This document shows, one piece after another, positions 9,340-20,051 of a stretch of DNA of 64,000 bases. The notes under the pieces were generated by a model. That model saw only the letters and a program-made list of their open reading frames with translations. It was not told the origin of the DNA and made no database searches. The position numbers and the translations under genes are program-made. Source of the stretch: Hymenobacter sp. IS2118 (GTDB lineage: Bacteria; Bacteroidota; Bacteroidia; Cytophagales; Hymenobacteraceae); NCBI RefSeq assembly GCF_000715495.1, contig NZ_JNLX01000145.1, positions 1-64,000 on the forward strand, given 5' to 3'. How positions within the stretch are numbered: the stretch's first letter is position 1; the number at the start of each line of letters is the position of its first letter.

Positions 9340-9387
9340 AAAATCGACGGTCATGCTTCGGCTGCGCTCAGCATGACCGTCGATTTT
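9340..9387. repeat. REP-like hairpin of the GTCATGC family
   Basis: Arms of 18 bases (9340-9357 and 9370-9387) are perfectly complementary and enclose a 12-base loop containing CGGCTGCGCT. The core GTCATGC/GCATGAC with a CGGCTGCGCT segment recurs at 47756-47845. It lies between convergent genes and may also act as a bidirectional terminator. Confidence 0.75.
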
Positions 9388-9421
9388 ACACTTTTTTGTA
9401 TTTAGGAACAAGTCTAATGAC

Positions 9422-10126
9422 TTATTGGATGTGGCGCACGCTGCTGCCGCCGCTGCTGGATTTGGATACTTTGGCGGCACCCTTGTAGCGAATGTCGCTG
9501 CCGCCGGAGGCGTTGACGGAAATTTCGCTCTCCGCCGATACGTTGGCGTCGGAGCCGCCGCTGGCGCTTACGGTGGCTGCGGTGCTGCGCAGGGCGAAGC
9601 CGTCGTAATCGGAGCCGCCGCTCACATTCACCTTCAGGCGTTCGGCACGCCCGGCCAGCTTGATATCGCTGCCGCCGGATGCCTGCACGGAAATGGTTTT
9701 GGCGGCCAGGGTGAGGTTGATGTCGCTGCCGCCGCTGGCATTGATTCTGAAATTATCGGTGGTAAATGTGGATTCGCTTCTGGCATCTGCGCCGCCGCTC
9801 ATCGACACGGATTTGAGCCGCGGAGAAGTGATGTAGACTACGACTTTGCCTTTGCTGCTCAACAGGTTTCGCCAGGAATAGTCGCGTTCCCAGCCAATGG
9901 TGAGGGCCCCGTCTTTCACTTCCGTTACCAGATGGGACTGGGCTTCGGCCGAGGCTTCTACCGTCACGGAAGTAGTGGCGCCCTGGGTCAGAACCACGTC
10001 AATGCCGCCGCTGGAGCTCACGGCGTCAAAGCTGCCTAGCTGGCGCGTTTTCCTTTCCTGCGCCTGCGCGGTGCAGGTGTCGAACGAAAATGCAGCCACG
10101 GTGGCGATAAGAAATAATGTCTTCAT
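9422..10126 (-). CDS. Head-GIN domain (DUF2807) secreted protein
   Basis: A 234-residue protein with a signal peptide (MKTLFLIATVAAFSF..., cleavage probably after AQAQ). DUF2807 forms a right-handed beta-helix-like fold; the sequence shows eight recurring turns of the type SGG[SAI][DS] (for instance NASGGSD, QASGGSD, NVSGGSD, SASGGSD) spaced roughly every 20 residues. Such proteins are common in Bacteroidota envelopes and have been called putative auto-transporter adhesins, but their function is unproven. The next gene upstream on the same strand also encodes a secreted protein, 65 bases away. Confidence 0.9.
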   Translation of the reverse strand: MKTLFLIATVAAFSFDTCTAQAQERKTRQLGSFDAVSSSGGIDVVLTQGATTSVTVEASAEAQSHLVTEVKDGALTIGWERDYSWRNLLSSKGKVVVYITSPRLKSVSMSGGADARSESTFTTDNFRINASGGSDINLTLAAKTISVQASGGSDIKLAGRAERLKVNVSGGSDYDGFALRSTAATVSASGGSDANVSAESEISVNASGGSDIRYKGAAKVSKSSSGGSSVRHIQ

Positions 10127-10191
10127 GAGAAACGCAGAAAAAAGGTGTGAACGACTGGATGCCGGAACGCAGTGCGAGGTTGTCCGGCGCC

Positions 10192-10686
10192 CTAATTTAC
10201 CACAGCTTTCCGAAAAAGGTAGCGCGTTTCCGAAGAAGTAACAATGGACGTTGTGCCCTTGTAAACCGGCCGGGTAGGGTCGTTGAAGGGCAGCTCCGTC
10301 TCGATTTTTTGAGTGGCTTCTACCGGCATCGTGGAAGCTTGTATTTCCAGCAATTCCCAGCCATCGGCCGAAAGCTCGTTGATGATTTTGAGCAGTAGGC
10401 CATCCAATTCACCCACTTCATTGCTGTTGAAGAGCCGGCGGGACGCTTCCCGCTTCGTTTGGCCGCGCCAGGCCGGTGCCAGCCAGATAATACGGTTGTC
10501 GAGGTGAACCAGCTGGTACTGGTAGCGCACCCCCGCCGCACTGCGCACCGCCGTGGTACTGTTTGTAGGCTGCAGGCTGGCCACGGGCAGCGCGGGCAGT
10601 ATAGTGTGGGGTGGGAGCGTGGCCCCGGCCTGCGCCACCGCCAACTGGCAAGGCAGCAGCGCGGCAAAAAGTAGCCAGTGTCTCAT
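10192..10686 (-). CDS. Small secreted protein of unknown function
   Basis: A 164-residue protein starting with a clear signal peptide (MRHWLLFAALLPCQLAVAQ). The mature part contains a YQYQLVHLD strand and a segment LLKIINELSADGWELLEIQAS, which resembles the 'LN-x-L-x-x-x-GWEL' pattern of DUF4177-like small proteins. No catalytic motif is visible. It is on the same strand as the head-GIN gene, which follows at a 65-base distance. Confidence 0.7.
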   Translation of the reverse strand: MRHWLLFAALLPCQLAVAQAGATLPPHTILPALPVASLQPTNSTTAVRSAAGVRYQYQLVHLDNRIIWLAPAWRGQTKREASRRLFNSNEVGELDGLLLKIINELSADGWELLEIQASTMPVEATQKIETELPFNDPTRPVYKGTTSIVTSSETRYLFRKAVVN

Positions 10687-10700
10687 AAGGTCAAAAGCAG

Positions 10701-10747
10701 AAAAAAGGGTGAGAACGGCGCGTCATGCGGCGTTCTCACCCCTTTTT
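10701..10747 (-). terminator. Terminator downstream of uvrB
   Basis: GGGTGAGAACG (10707-10717) pairs with CGTTCTCACCC (10731-10741). On the minus strand the stem is followed by TTTTTT; on the plus strand by CTTTTT, so it may work both ways. It begins about 20 bases past the uvrB stop. Confidence 0.75.
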
Positions 10748-10768
10748 CGAATTCCGTGCCAGTCGCGG

Positions 10769-12811
<2,043 letters not shown>

Positions 12812-12910
12812 GCAACGCGAAAGGTAGGCCGAAAAGGTCAGCCTGACTTAACCGCAAACCACCATTTTGGGTTTCGTCGGAAGCGAATTAGGCGTGTTGG
12901 TTACGCTCGC

Positions 12911-14644
12911 TTAGTGGCCAAACTCCAGCCCTGCTTCAAGGCCGAACGTGTAGGCGCGGCTCTGACGCAGGTAGCCCTGCGCCGGGTTAGCGTTCAGGGT
13001 TAACAGGTTCATTTCGGCTACCGGGCCGAGCGTGAAGGCCCACAGGCCGCTGCCGGGCCGGAACTGAGCCCCCGCGCCTCCTTGCACGCTGGCCAGCAGG
13101 CGGCGGTAGGGCCCGCCGGCCGAAGCGATGGAGTAGGTTTTCGTTGCTTCGGGGGAGCCCGCTACTTCGCTGCGCACGCTTAGTAAGGCGTTCACCGCGC
13201 CGCCCAGGCGGCCATACAGGCTCCAGCCGCGCTTCAATGGGTTGTTATAGCTTGCTTCTACCGGAATGCCGGCCACGCGGTAGCGGAAGTCGGTGGCGTA
13301 CATTTTTCCGTTGGTAAACCGGCCCAAATCAATCAGCTGCTCGCCTACAAAAGCCGAGGTCGAAGCCGATTGGGCCGTGGCCTGCGACAGGCTCAAACCC
13401 GTGCTCAGCGACCAGTTGCCGGTGAGGTGGCGCTTGACGACCAGCGCGAGGCGTTGGCTGAGACCGGCCTGTAGGTTTTCGCGGTATTGAGTGGCGGCGG
13501 CTTCCGTCAGAGCCGGCGAATCGGGGCCGAGGGCGGGATTATATGGGTATTCGGTTTCGATGCCCGCGCGGGAGAAATTGATGTTGGGATTGAACGCCCC
13601 AACCGTGTAGGTGCCGCCAAAGCGCCATTTGCTGGTGGCCAAAGCCAGAGCGGGTTCCTCGGCCGGTATGGCCAGCGCCGCCAAACCATGGGGCAACGCG
13701 GCCGCGCCGCTCAGGCTCAACGCCGCCGGGCGGGCGGCCAGCAAGCCCACCGCCTCTGGGCCAGCCACGGCTGCCGCCGACCCGGCAGTAGCCAGGGCTG
13801 CCGAAGCACTGGCCGCACCCAGCCCCGCCGCGCTGCCAGCTACCAGCGTGCTGCCAGTCGCTGCCGTGGCAAGCGCTGCTTCGGTCGCCGGCAATGCCGC
13901 CGGATACACCCTGTCAGCGCCGCCGGGCGCCGGAGTTTCAGTAGCGTCCGCTTGCGTGGTGCGAGCTGCCGCCAGCTCGGTACCGCCGTTGGCCGCACTA
14001 TAAACTGTACCGGAAGCGCCATTGCCGGGTATTTCAACTACTCCAGTGCCAGTGCCAGCGCCGCGTCCGGCCGCAGTCGGACCATTGCCCAAGCCGGTGC
14101 GGGCAGCCGCAGGACCAAAGCCCGTGCTCCGGCGCGCCGACCGTTCCGCCGCCGCCGCCGCCATAGTTGCGGCATAAGTGCCGCGAGCCGGGGTGTCGGC
14201 AGCGGTTCCGCGGTTAGCCAGGCGGGTGGCGGCCGATGAGCTGGCCGACACGGAAGCGTTGGCGGGCATTGATTCGGCGGCGTTGTTTCCTGCCTGGGTA
14301 GCATCAGCACGGGACGGGCCCGAGGGGATATTGCCCGTAGTTGCTTGCGGTGTGCGAATGGTTGTGGCAACTTCCGCTCCGGTCATTTCGGCCGTGTGGC
14401 TGGCCCACCAACCGGTGCCGGCCAGCGTGGCCAGCAGCAGACTGGCCGCCGCTACCCAGCGGGTGGCAGCCAGTCGGCGGCGGTAAGTTTCGTTCTGCCG
14501 CACGAGCAGCGAGTTGTCAATCTGGTCCCAGAGCATGGGACGCGGGGGCACGGCGGCCTCCTCGCCCAGATGGTGGCGAAACAGGTCCTCTAAGCTGCCG
14601 GTGGGTTTAGGCGTAGAATTATCTTCGATAGGATTAGTTGACAT
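12911..14644 (-). CDS. Anti-sigma-like N-terminus, one TM helix, low-complexity linker and outer-membrane-barrel-like domain
   Basis: A 577-residue protein. Residues 1-60 are soluble and charged (LEDLFRHHLGEEA, LWDQIDNSLLVRQNETYRRR), like the cytoplasmic anti-sigma segment of FecR-type proteins though without a clear domain match. Residues 61-82 form one membrane helix. Residues 83 to about 335 are Ala/Gly/Thr/Ser-rich with little predicted structure. The last 240 residues have alternating hydrophobic beta strands typical of PorT-like outer-membrane barrels and end with an aromatic-poor ...GLEAGLEFGH. The start at 14644 overlaps the end of the upstream sigma-factor gene by 11 bases, suggesting translational coupling and a regulator role. 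If the barrel is real, the protein would reach from cytoplasm to outer membrane. Confidence 0.8.
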   Translation of the reverse strand: MSTNPIEDNSTPKPTGSLEDLFRHHLGEEAAVPPRPMLWDQIDNSLLVRQNETYRRRLAATRWVAAASLLLATLAGTGWWASHTAEMTGAEVATTIRTPQATTGNIPSGPSRADATQAGNNAAESMPANASVSASSSAATRLANRGTAADTPARGTYAATMAAAAAERSARRSTGFGPAAARTGLGNGPTAAGRGAGTGTGVVEIPGNGASGTVYSAANGGTELAAARTTQADATETPAPGGADRVYPAALPATEAALATAATGSTLVAGSAAGLGAASASAALATAGSAAAVAGPEAVGLLAARPAALSLSGAAALPHGLAALAIPAEEPALALATSKWRFGGTYTVGAFNPNINFSRAGIETEYPYNPALGPDSPALTEAAATQYRENLQAGLSQRLALVVKRHLTGNWSLSTGLSLSQATAQSASTSAFVGEQLIDLGRFTNGKMYATDFRYRVAGIPVEASYNNPLKRGWSLYGRLGGAVNALLSVRSEVAGSPEATKTYSIASAGGPYRRLLASVQGGAGAQFRPGSGLWAFTLGPVAEMNLLTLNANPAQGYLRQSRAYTFGLEAGLEFGH

Positions 14645-15284
14645 GGCGGATTGGAGCATTGAGGCGCTCCAGCTTAGTTTGTAAAATTGCCCGGCCCCTG
14701 GAGTATTGCGACTTGCTGGTGCCTTCGGTGATGCCTAATAGCTCGCCGATTTCTTTGTGGTTGTAGCCTTCGATGGCGTACAGGTTGAACACCATGCGGT
14801 AGCGCGGGGCCAACTCCTGCACCATCTGCAAAAGCTCCTGAAAATTATAATTGCTTAGGGTAAATTCTTCGCTGGCCAGGGTTTGCGGGTACTCGCCGTC
14901 GCTCACCGCCACCAGCGAGGCGTTGCGGCGGTGCTGGCGCAGGGCCGCGTTTATCATGATGCGGCGAATCCAGAACTCCAGCGGGCACTCGCGCCGGAAG
15001 CTGGCCAGGGTGCGGAACACCGTCAGAAAGCCTTCCTGCAGCACGTCTTCGGCTTCGAACGTGGTTTGGGCGTAGCGCAGGCATACGGCCATCATTTTGC
15101 CAGCGTACTTGTCGTAAAGCAGCTTCTGGGCCAGCTGGCGGCCGCGCAGGCAGCCGTCAATCAGCTCGGCTTCGGTGGGCGGCCCGGCGGTGGCGGCCCG
15201 GCTGGCCGTCAGGCGCGGGGCCACGGGCGTTTGGTCGGGTAGCACGTCATCGGCCCCGAACGCGAACCACGTCGCGGCGCTCAT
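14634..15284 (-). CDS. RNA polymerase sigma factor, ECF/sigma-70 family
   Basis: A 216-residue sigma factor. Region 2 (YAGKMMAVCLRYAQTTFEAEDVLQEGF, followed by RRECPLEFWIRRIMINAALRQHRR) and region 4 with its HTH (HKEIGELLGITEGTSKSQYSRGR) are intact, and regions 1 and 3 are absent as in ECF factors. The start at 15284 (MSAATWFAF) was chosen; a longer frame to 15398 gives non-conserved residues. About 45 residues before region 2 are Pro/Ala-rich and unusual. The downstream gene overlaps it and encodes a membrane-anchored protein that is a good candidate for its anti-sigma factor. Confidence 0.93.
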   Translation of the reverse strand: MSAATWFAFGADDVLPDQTPVAPRLTASRAATAGPPTEAELIDGCLRGRQLAQKLLYDKYAGKMMAVCLRYAQTTFEAEDVLQEGFLTVFRTLASFRRECPLEFWIRRIMINAALRQHRRNASLVAVSDGEYPQTLASEEFTLSNYNFQELLQMVQELAPRYRMVFNLYAIEGYNHKEIGELLGITEGTSKSQYSRGRAILQTKLERLNAPIRHVN

Positions 15285-15656
15285 GCCGACGGCCGGCAAA
15301 TCCTGCCGACGGGAAGAAGGGTAGAGAAGGTCATTTTTCGCAGCATAGAAAGGTAGTAGAAGTGTGCATGGCCCCGTCCCGTTGGTGGCCCGCTGCATGT
15401 GGATGCACCCGGACCCCGAATGGTTGCAACAACTTTCTAAAAAGACGTGGTGTGGGCTGGAGAGCAGCGGAATAATGCCTGCACGTCGAAGATATTGTGC
15501 GAAGAAACAATAACCTTAAATACACCTGAGGAGTATAAATAATGTAGGTACATTGTTTTGTGAGCTTCGCTTCCATTTACCTGCAACCTCACTGTGCAAT
15601 CCGGCTGGCGTGATTTGCCAGCGGCGTTACTTTTTCAACCCCTTTTCCTTTTTCGT
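15285..15656. other. Divergent intergenic region between sigma factor and wrbA
   Basis: This 372-base gap holds both promoters of the divergent pair. Two small dyads are visible: ATTGT-N8-ACAAT at 15494-15511 and AATGTA-GG-TACATT at 15541-15554. Either could be a regulator site. No convincing open reading frame or RNA gene was found. Confidence 0.45.
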
Positions 15657-16271
15657 ATGAAAACCCTTGTGTTGTTCTATTCCACCTATGGCCACATCTG
15701 GAAAATGGCCGAAGGCATTGCCGAAGGCGCCCGCGAAGTAGCCGGCAACGAAGTAGTGGTGAAACGCGTGCCCGAAACCTTGCCCAAAGAGCTGCTGGAC
15801 CAAATCGGTGCCACCGAAGCCCAAAAAGCCTTCGCGCACGTACCCGTGGCCACCCCCGATGAGCTGACCGAGTACGATGCCATCATCTTCGGCACGCCCA
15901 CGCGCTATGGCAACCTCTGCGGGCAGATGCAGTCCTACATGGACAGCACTGGCGGCCTGTGGGCCAAAGGCGCGCTGGTGGGCAAAGTGGGCGGCGTATT
16001 CGTGAGCACCGCCACTCAGCACGGCGGCCAGGAAACCACCATTCGGGCCTTTCATACCGAGCTGCTACACCATGGCTTTGTTATTGTGGGCTTGCCCTAC
16101 GCCTGGCAGGGCCAGATGGGCCACGAGGAAGTAACCGGCGGCACGCCCTACGGCGCCAGCACCGTGGCCGGCGGCAAAGGCGAGCGCCAGCCCAGCGCCA
16201 ACGAGCTGGAAGGTGCCCGCTTCCAGGGCAAGCACACCGCCGAAATTGCCAAAAAATTGGCCGCCAAGTAA
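15657..16271 (+). CDS. wrbA: NAD(P)H:quinone oxidoreductase, WrbA type
   Basis: A 204-residue flavodoxin-like protein that transfers two electrons from NAD(P)H to quinones through FMN. The FMN phosphate loop is [15 protein letters not shown] near the N-terminus, and the WrbA signatures PTRYGN and [12 protein letters not shown] are present. Length is normal for the family. The start [12 protein letters not shown] at 15657 was chosen over an upstream Met at 15594. It stands alone with a strong terminator downstream. Confidence 0.96.
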   Translation: MKTLVLFYSTYGHIWKMAEGIAEGAREVAGNEVVVKRVPETLPKELLDQIGATEAQKAFAHVPVATPDELTEYDAIIFGTPTRYGNLCGQMQSYMDSTGGLWAKGALVGKVGGVFVSTATQHGGQETTIRAFHTELLHHGFVIVGLPYAWQGQMGHEEVTGGTPYGASTVAGGKGERQPSANELEGARFQGKHTAEIAKKLAAK

Positions 16272-16294
16272 TAATCAGAACGGTTTTTTGCAAA

Positions 16295-16327
16295 ACAGGC
16301 CGCCCAATCGGGCGGCCTGTTTTTTTG
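16295..16327. terminator. Bidirectional terminator between wrbA and the LytTR regulator
   Basis: ACAGGCCGCCC (16295-16305) and GGGCGGCCTGT (16310-16320) form a perfect 11-bp stem with a 4-base loop, followed by T7 on the plus strand and TTTTG on the minus strand. It lies between convergent genes. Confidence 0.9.
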
Positions 16328-16328
16328 G

Positions 16329-17087
16329 TTACAGCTGGTTATGCGCCCGAATCAGTTCCCCAAACGACTCGCGGTAGGTATCGCCGACGGGCAGCAGCCG
16401 GCCGGCCACCTGCACCTTGCCGCGCTCGACGTGCTCGATGTGGCTCAGGGCCACGAGGAAGGATTTGTGGATGCGTGCGAACCGCTCGGGTGGCAGCACT
16501 TCCTCCACGCGGCGGAACGACTGGAGGGTGAGGATTTTGCCCGCCGAAGCCGTGTGCAGCAGCAGGTATTCCTTCATGCCCTCGATGTAGAGAATGTCGT
16601 CGAAGGCCACGCGCTGCAGGCGATGCTCGTTTTTGACGAACATGGCATCGATGGGCGGGGCGGCGACCGGACCCACCAATGCCGGCGCTGGCCCGGCGGC
16701 CGGTGCCGCGCCCGGTGTCGCGTGGGCCACGGCCTGCCGCACTTTGGCCACGGCTTGCAAAAACCGCTCAAAGGCGATGGGCTTGAGCAGGTAATCGGTA
16801 GCGTTGAGGCTGTAGCTCTGCACCGCGTATTGGTCGTAGGCGGTGGTGAAAACGATGCGCGGGCCGGGGCTGGGCAGCAGCTGCACCAGCTGCAGGCCGG
16901 TGAGGCGCGGCATGTGAATGTCGATAAAAACGACGTCCACGGGATTGTCCTGTAGGAAAGCCAGGCCCGTAAGCGCGTCATGAAATTGCCCCCGCAGGTC
17001 CAGAAATGGTATTTGGGCACAGTAGTCGGCCAGCAGGTCGAGGGCCAGCGGTTCGTCGTCAAGAAGGACGCAGGTCAGGCGTTGCAT
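16329..17087 (-). CDS. LytTR-family response regulator
   Basis: A 252-residue response regulator. The receiver domain occupies about 1-120 with acidic residues at Asp10/Asp11 and phospho-acceptor Asp56 (VVFIDIHMP) and the switch Lys in LLKPI. The LytTR DNA-binding domain is at about 150-248 (DILYIEGMKEYLLLH, RIHKSFLVALSHIE). A Pro/Ala-rich linker joins them. The cognate LytS-type kinase gene is 40 bases upstream on the same strand. LytTR regulators bind direct repeats upstream of target promoters; targets are not known here. Confidence 0.95.
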   Translation of the reverse strand: MQRLTCVLLDDEPLALDLLADYCAQIPFLDLRGQFHDALTGLAFLQDNPVDVVFIDIHMPRLTGLQLVQLLPSPGPRIVFTTAYDQYAVQSYSLNATDYLLKPIAFERFLQAVAKVRQAVAHATPGAAPAAGPAPALVGPVAAPPIDAMFVKNEHRLQRVAFDDILYIEGMKEYLLLHTASAGKILTLQSFRRVEEVLPPERFARIHKSFLVALSHIEHVERGKVQVAGRLLPVGDTYRESFGELIRAHNQL

Positions 17088-17127
17088 TGGTAGCAGGGCA
17101 AAGGAGCCCGCAAATAAAGGCAGATTC

Positions 17128-18330
17128 TCAGGCGCGGCGCGGGGCCGTGAGCCGTTTGGCTTCTCCGTGCAAGACTAGTTCCACGGCGTACTCGCCCGGT
17201 AGCGTGCGCACATGGAGCGCGTGGCGGCCAGGGTAGAGCAGTTCCAGGCGGCGGCGCAGGTTGTGCAGGCCCAGGCCGCCGGGCTGGTGCGGCAGGTCGG
17301 TGGCGGCTGCCACGTAATTGTGCACCGAAAAGTGCAAATCCTCGCCCAGCAGCTCCAGCTCGATGCGGATGGCCTCGGGGCGCGCCGCTAAATCGCCGTG
17401 CTTAAAGGCGTTTTCAACCAAGGGCAGCAGCAAGAGCGGAGCCACCGGAAACACCAGGTCGGCGGACCCGAAAAGGTGGAGGACGATGGCTGCCTCGGCT
17501 TCGGCCTGGGGCAGGCGCAGGCGCTGCAAGTCCAGAAAGCTGCGCAGGTGGGCCAACTCCTGACTCAGGGGCACCGTGTCGGCGCTGCTTTCATAGAGAA
17601 GGTAGCGCATGCTTTCGGCCAGGCGCAGCACTGCTTCCGGTGCGCGGTCCGATTTGCGGCTGGTGAGGGAATAGATGTTGTTGAGGGTGTTGAAGAGAAA
17701 ATGCGGATTGATTTGGGTTTTGAGCATGGCCAGCTCCGTGAGCAGGTGCTGGCGTTCCAGCTCGCGGCGCTGGCGCTGGCTGTGGAGGTAATCGAGCGCG
17801 ATGCGCAGGCCCGAGCTGGCGGCCACGGTCACCAGGTTGCCCACCCAGAGCATGGTAAACAGCATCCCGAAATGCGTGCTCAGGTCCGGGTCGTTGGTGC
17901 TCAGCGCGTAATACACCAGGTTGGAAGTGGCCATTCGCAGCAGCGTGAACCCCGCCGCCGAAGCTGCGGCGGCCAGCAGGTAGCGGTCCATGCGGCCGTG
18001 GGCCAGCGTGCGCGGAAATAGCACGGCCCAGTTCCAGTAGAACAGCGCCGCCGTCAGGGCATCCAGCGCGCCGTTGCGCACATACCACACCAGGTCGATG
18101 CGCACGTTGCTTTTCGGGCCGAGGAGCGTGGCGTAATACAGGAGCACATCGATGCCCAGCAGCACGAACAGTAGCAGTGCGTGCACCCACCACGGCACGG
18201 GTGTGGTTTCCGGCGCGCGCGGCCACCACTTAAAATCGCCGAAAGCGCGGGCCCGCCCGGCGGCAGCGGCCGGGCCCGGACTAGCCGTCCCCGGCCCGGG
18301 TGCCGCCGCCGAAACGAAAGAAGTATCCAT
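17128..18330 (-). CDS. LytS/YehU-type sensor histidine kinase (His_kinase family)
   Basis: A 400-residue membrane kinase with about four hydrophobic segments in the first 180 residues and no recognisable sensor domain. The His_kinase motif is QINPHFLFNTLNNIYSL with phospho-acceptor His210, followed by a HATPase_c domain (LVENAFKHG, GGLGLHNLRRRL). The start at 18330 (MDTSFVSAAA) fits better than the longer frame to 18498. It precedes the LytTR regulator by 40 bases and forms a two-component pair with it. Confidence 0.93.
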   Translation of the reverse strand: MDTSFVSAAAPGPGTASPGPAAAAGRARAFGDFKWWPRAPETTPVPWWVHALLLFVLLGIDVLLYYATLLGPKSNVRIDLVWYVRNGALDALTAALFYWNWAVLFPRTLAHGRMDRYLLAAAASAAGFTLLRMATSNLVYYALSTNDPDLSTHFGMLFTMLWVGNLVTVAASSGLRIALDYLHSQRQRRELERQHLLTELAMLKTQINPHFLFNTLNNIYSLTSRKSDRAPEAVLRLAESMRYLLYESSADTVPLSQELAHLRSFLDLQRLRLPQAEAEAAIVLHLFGSADLVFPVAPLLLLPLVENAFKHGDLAARPEAIRIELELLGEDLHFSVHNYVAAATDLPHQPGGLGLHNLRRRLELLYPGRHALHVRTLPGEYAVELVLHGEAKRLTAPRRA

Positions 18331-18545
18331 GCCGAAAGGTAGCCAGCGGCAAAAGCATCCGGCCCGCGTTTCAACCAACGGCTCCGGCATCCCGCCCAAC
18401 GCCTGCATTGGCGCCACCAACCACCTGCCGGCCCCCAATAGCAGCCTGGTAACTGCCAAACAGGCGTTTGAGGGCCAAAAGTAGTCGTTTCGGGACACGG
18501 CGGCCGGGTTGGTTGAATAGCCAGTAGCTAGGGATTTAGGGCGTT

Positions 18546-18553
18546 TAGGTTTG
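18546..18553 (+). promoter_or_regulatory. -7 box (TAGGTTTG) for the serine hydrolase gene
   Basis: TAGGTTTG matches the Bacteroidota -7 consensus TAnnTTTG. It lies 54 bases before the chosen start. No good -33 TTTG was found at the expected distance, so the call is moderate. Its position argues against a start at 18551. Confidence 0.5.
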
Positions 18554-18607
18554 CTTCAGACTTCTGCCTTAACCAGTTCAACGCTCACCTTTTTTCCTGC
18601 CTGCCTT

Positions 18608-20041
18608 ATGAAAACCTGCCTCCCCTCCGCCGCCGGCCTTGGCCTCTTGTTCCTCGGCTTGCTGACGCCCGCCCCTAGCCAGGCCCAGGCTGCCTCCGGC
18701 GCTCCCCAGGCCGTTGCAAGCGCCACCACCATCAATCAGCAGCTCGATGCCTACGTGCAGCAGTTTCAGCAGGCTGGCCGCTTCAACGGCTCGGTGCTGG
18801 TGGCCGAGCAAGGCCAGGTGCTGCTGCAAAAAGGCTACGGCCTGGCCAGCCGCGAGCCGCAGGTACCCAACGCCCCCGATACCAAATTTCGCATTGGCTC
18901 CCTCACCAAGCAGTTTACGGCGGCGCTGGTACTGCAATTGGTCGAAAAAGGCCAGCTCCGGTTGGCTGGCTCCGTTTCGGATTACCTGCCCGATTACCCC
19001 CAGCCGGCCGGCCGCCAGCTTATCCTGCACCACTTGCTGTCGCACACGGCCGGCCTGCCCGACTACACTGCCCTGCCCAATTTCGGCCCCGACATCATGC
19101 GGTCGCCCCAGACGCCGACGCAGCTGGTAGCCCTCTTCGCGGCATTGCCCCTGCAGTTTGAGCCCGGCACGCAGTTTCAGTACAGCAATTCCAACTACGT
19201 GCTGCTGGGTGCCATTATCGAAAAAGTGACGGGCAAGCCCTACACCCAAGTGTTTCAGGAAAACATCGCCCGGCCGTGCAACATGAAATCCACCGCCTAC
19301 GATGCCTTCGAACCCGCCGACCGACGCCGCGCGGCCGGCTACCAAAGCACCCCCAACGGCGTGGTGAATACCAGCCCGCTCGACATGAGCGTGCCCTACG
19401 CGGCCGGCGCCATCACCTCCACCGTGGCTGATATGTACCGCTGGAACCAGGCCCTGAACGGTACCAAAATGCTGTCGGAAGCCAGCAAGAAGCTGCTTTT
19501 TACTCCCGTTAAGGATAATTATGCCTACGGCTGGATGGTGATGACGGCGAAAATGGGTTCCGAAACCATGGAGCTACAGGAGCACAACGGCGGCGTCAAT
19601 GGCTTCAAGTCTTACCTCGTGCGGGTGCCCCAGCGCCAGCAGTTTATTGTGTTGCTCGACAATCATAGCAGCAATGCGCTGCCGGAACTGCGCCGGGGGC
19701 TGCTCCGCATCCTCAATCACCAGCCGGCCACACCACCTGCCACCGCTGCTAGCCCCGCGCCATCGGCGGCAGTGGCCGTGAGCGAAACCGTGCTCAAGTC
19801 CTACGAGGGCGTGTACGAGCTGGCGCCCAGCTTCCGCATTACCGTGCGGCAGCGGGCCGGCAAGCTGTTCATGCAAGCCACCGGTCAGTCGGAGTTCGAA
19901 ACCGAAGCAGCGTCGCCAGTGCTATTTGCCTTGAAAGGGGTGGACGCCCAGGTTGAGTTCGCCAACAACGACAAAGGGCAAGTGGCCGAACTCATTTTGC
20001 ACCAGAGCGGGCGTGACCAACGGGGCGCTAAAGTCGAGTAA
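18608..20041 (+). CDS. Secreted serine hydrolase, class C beta-lactamase-like
   Basis: A 477-residue protein with a signal peptide (MKTCLPSAAGLGLLFLGLL...PSQAQA). The beta-lactamase/DD-peptidase fold carries the catalytic SxxK as S98-L-T-K101 (FRIGSLTKQF) and the YxN as Y192-S-N194 (FQYSNSNY). A C-terminal extension of about 90 residues after a Pro/Ala-rich linker (ATPPATAASPAPS) forms a lipocalin-like beta domain often seen in such hydrolases (LKSYEGVYELAPSFRITV). It probably acts in the periplasm on peptides or esters; beta-lactam resistance should not be assumed. Confidence 0.92.
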   Translation: MKTCLPSAAGLGLLFLGLLTPAPSQAQAASGAPQAVASATTINQQLDAYVQQFQQAGRFNGSVLVAEQGQVLLQKGYGLASREPQVPNAPDTKFRIGSLTKQFTAALVLQLVEKGQLRLAGSVSDYLPDYPQPAGRQLILHHLLSHTAGLPDYTALPNFGPDIMRSPQTPTQLVALFAALPLQFEPGTQFQYSNSNYVLLGAIIEKVTGKPYTQVFQENIARPCNMKSTAYDAFEPADRRRAAGYQSTPNGVVNTSPLDMSVPYAAGAITSTVADMYRWNQALNGTKMLSEASKKLLFTPVKDNYAYGWMVMTAKMGSETMELQEHNGGVNGFKSYLVRVPQRQQFIVLLDNHSSNALPELRRGLLRILNHQPATPPATAASPAPSAAVAVSETVLKSYEGVYELAPSFRITVRQRAGKLFMQATGQSEFETEAASPVLFALKGVDAQVEFANNDKGQVAELILHQSGRDQRGAKVE

Positions 20042-20051
20042 GCCGGTGCGG

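Noticed and set aside
13487-14239. 250-residue Arg/Ser-rich open frame on the plus strand
   Set aside because: It reads the low-complexity linker of the sigma-partner gene in antisense; the composition is not protein-like.
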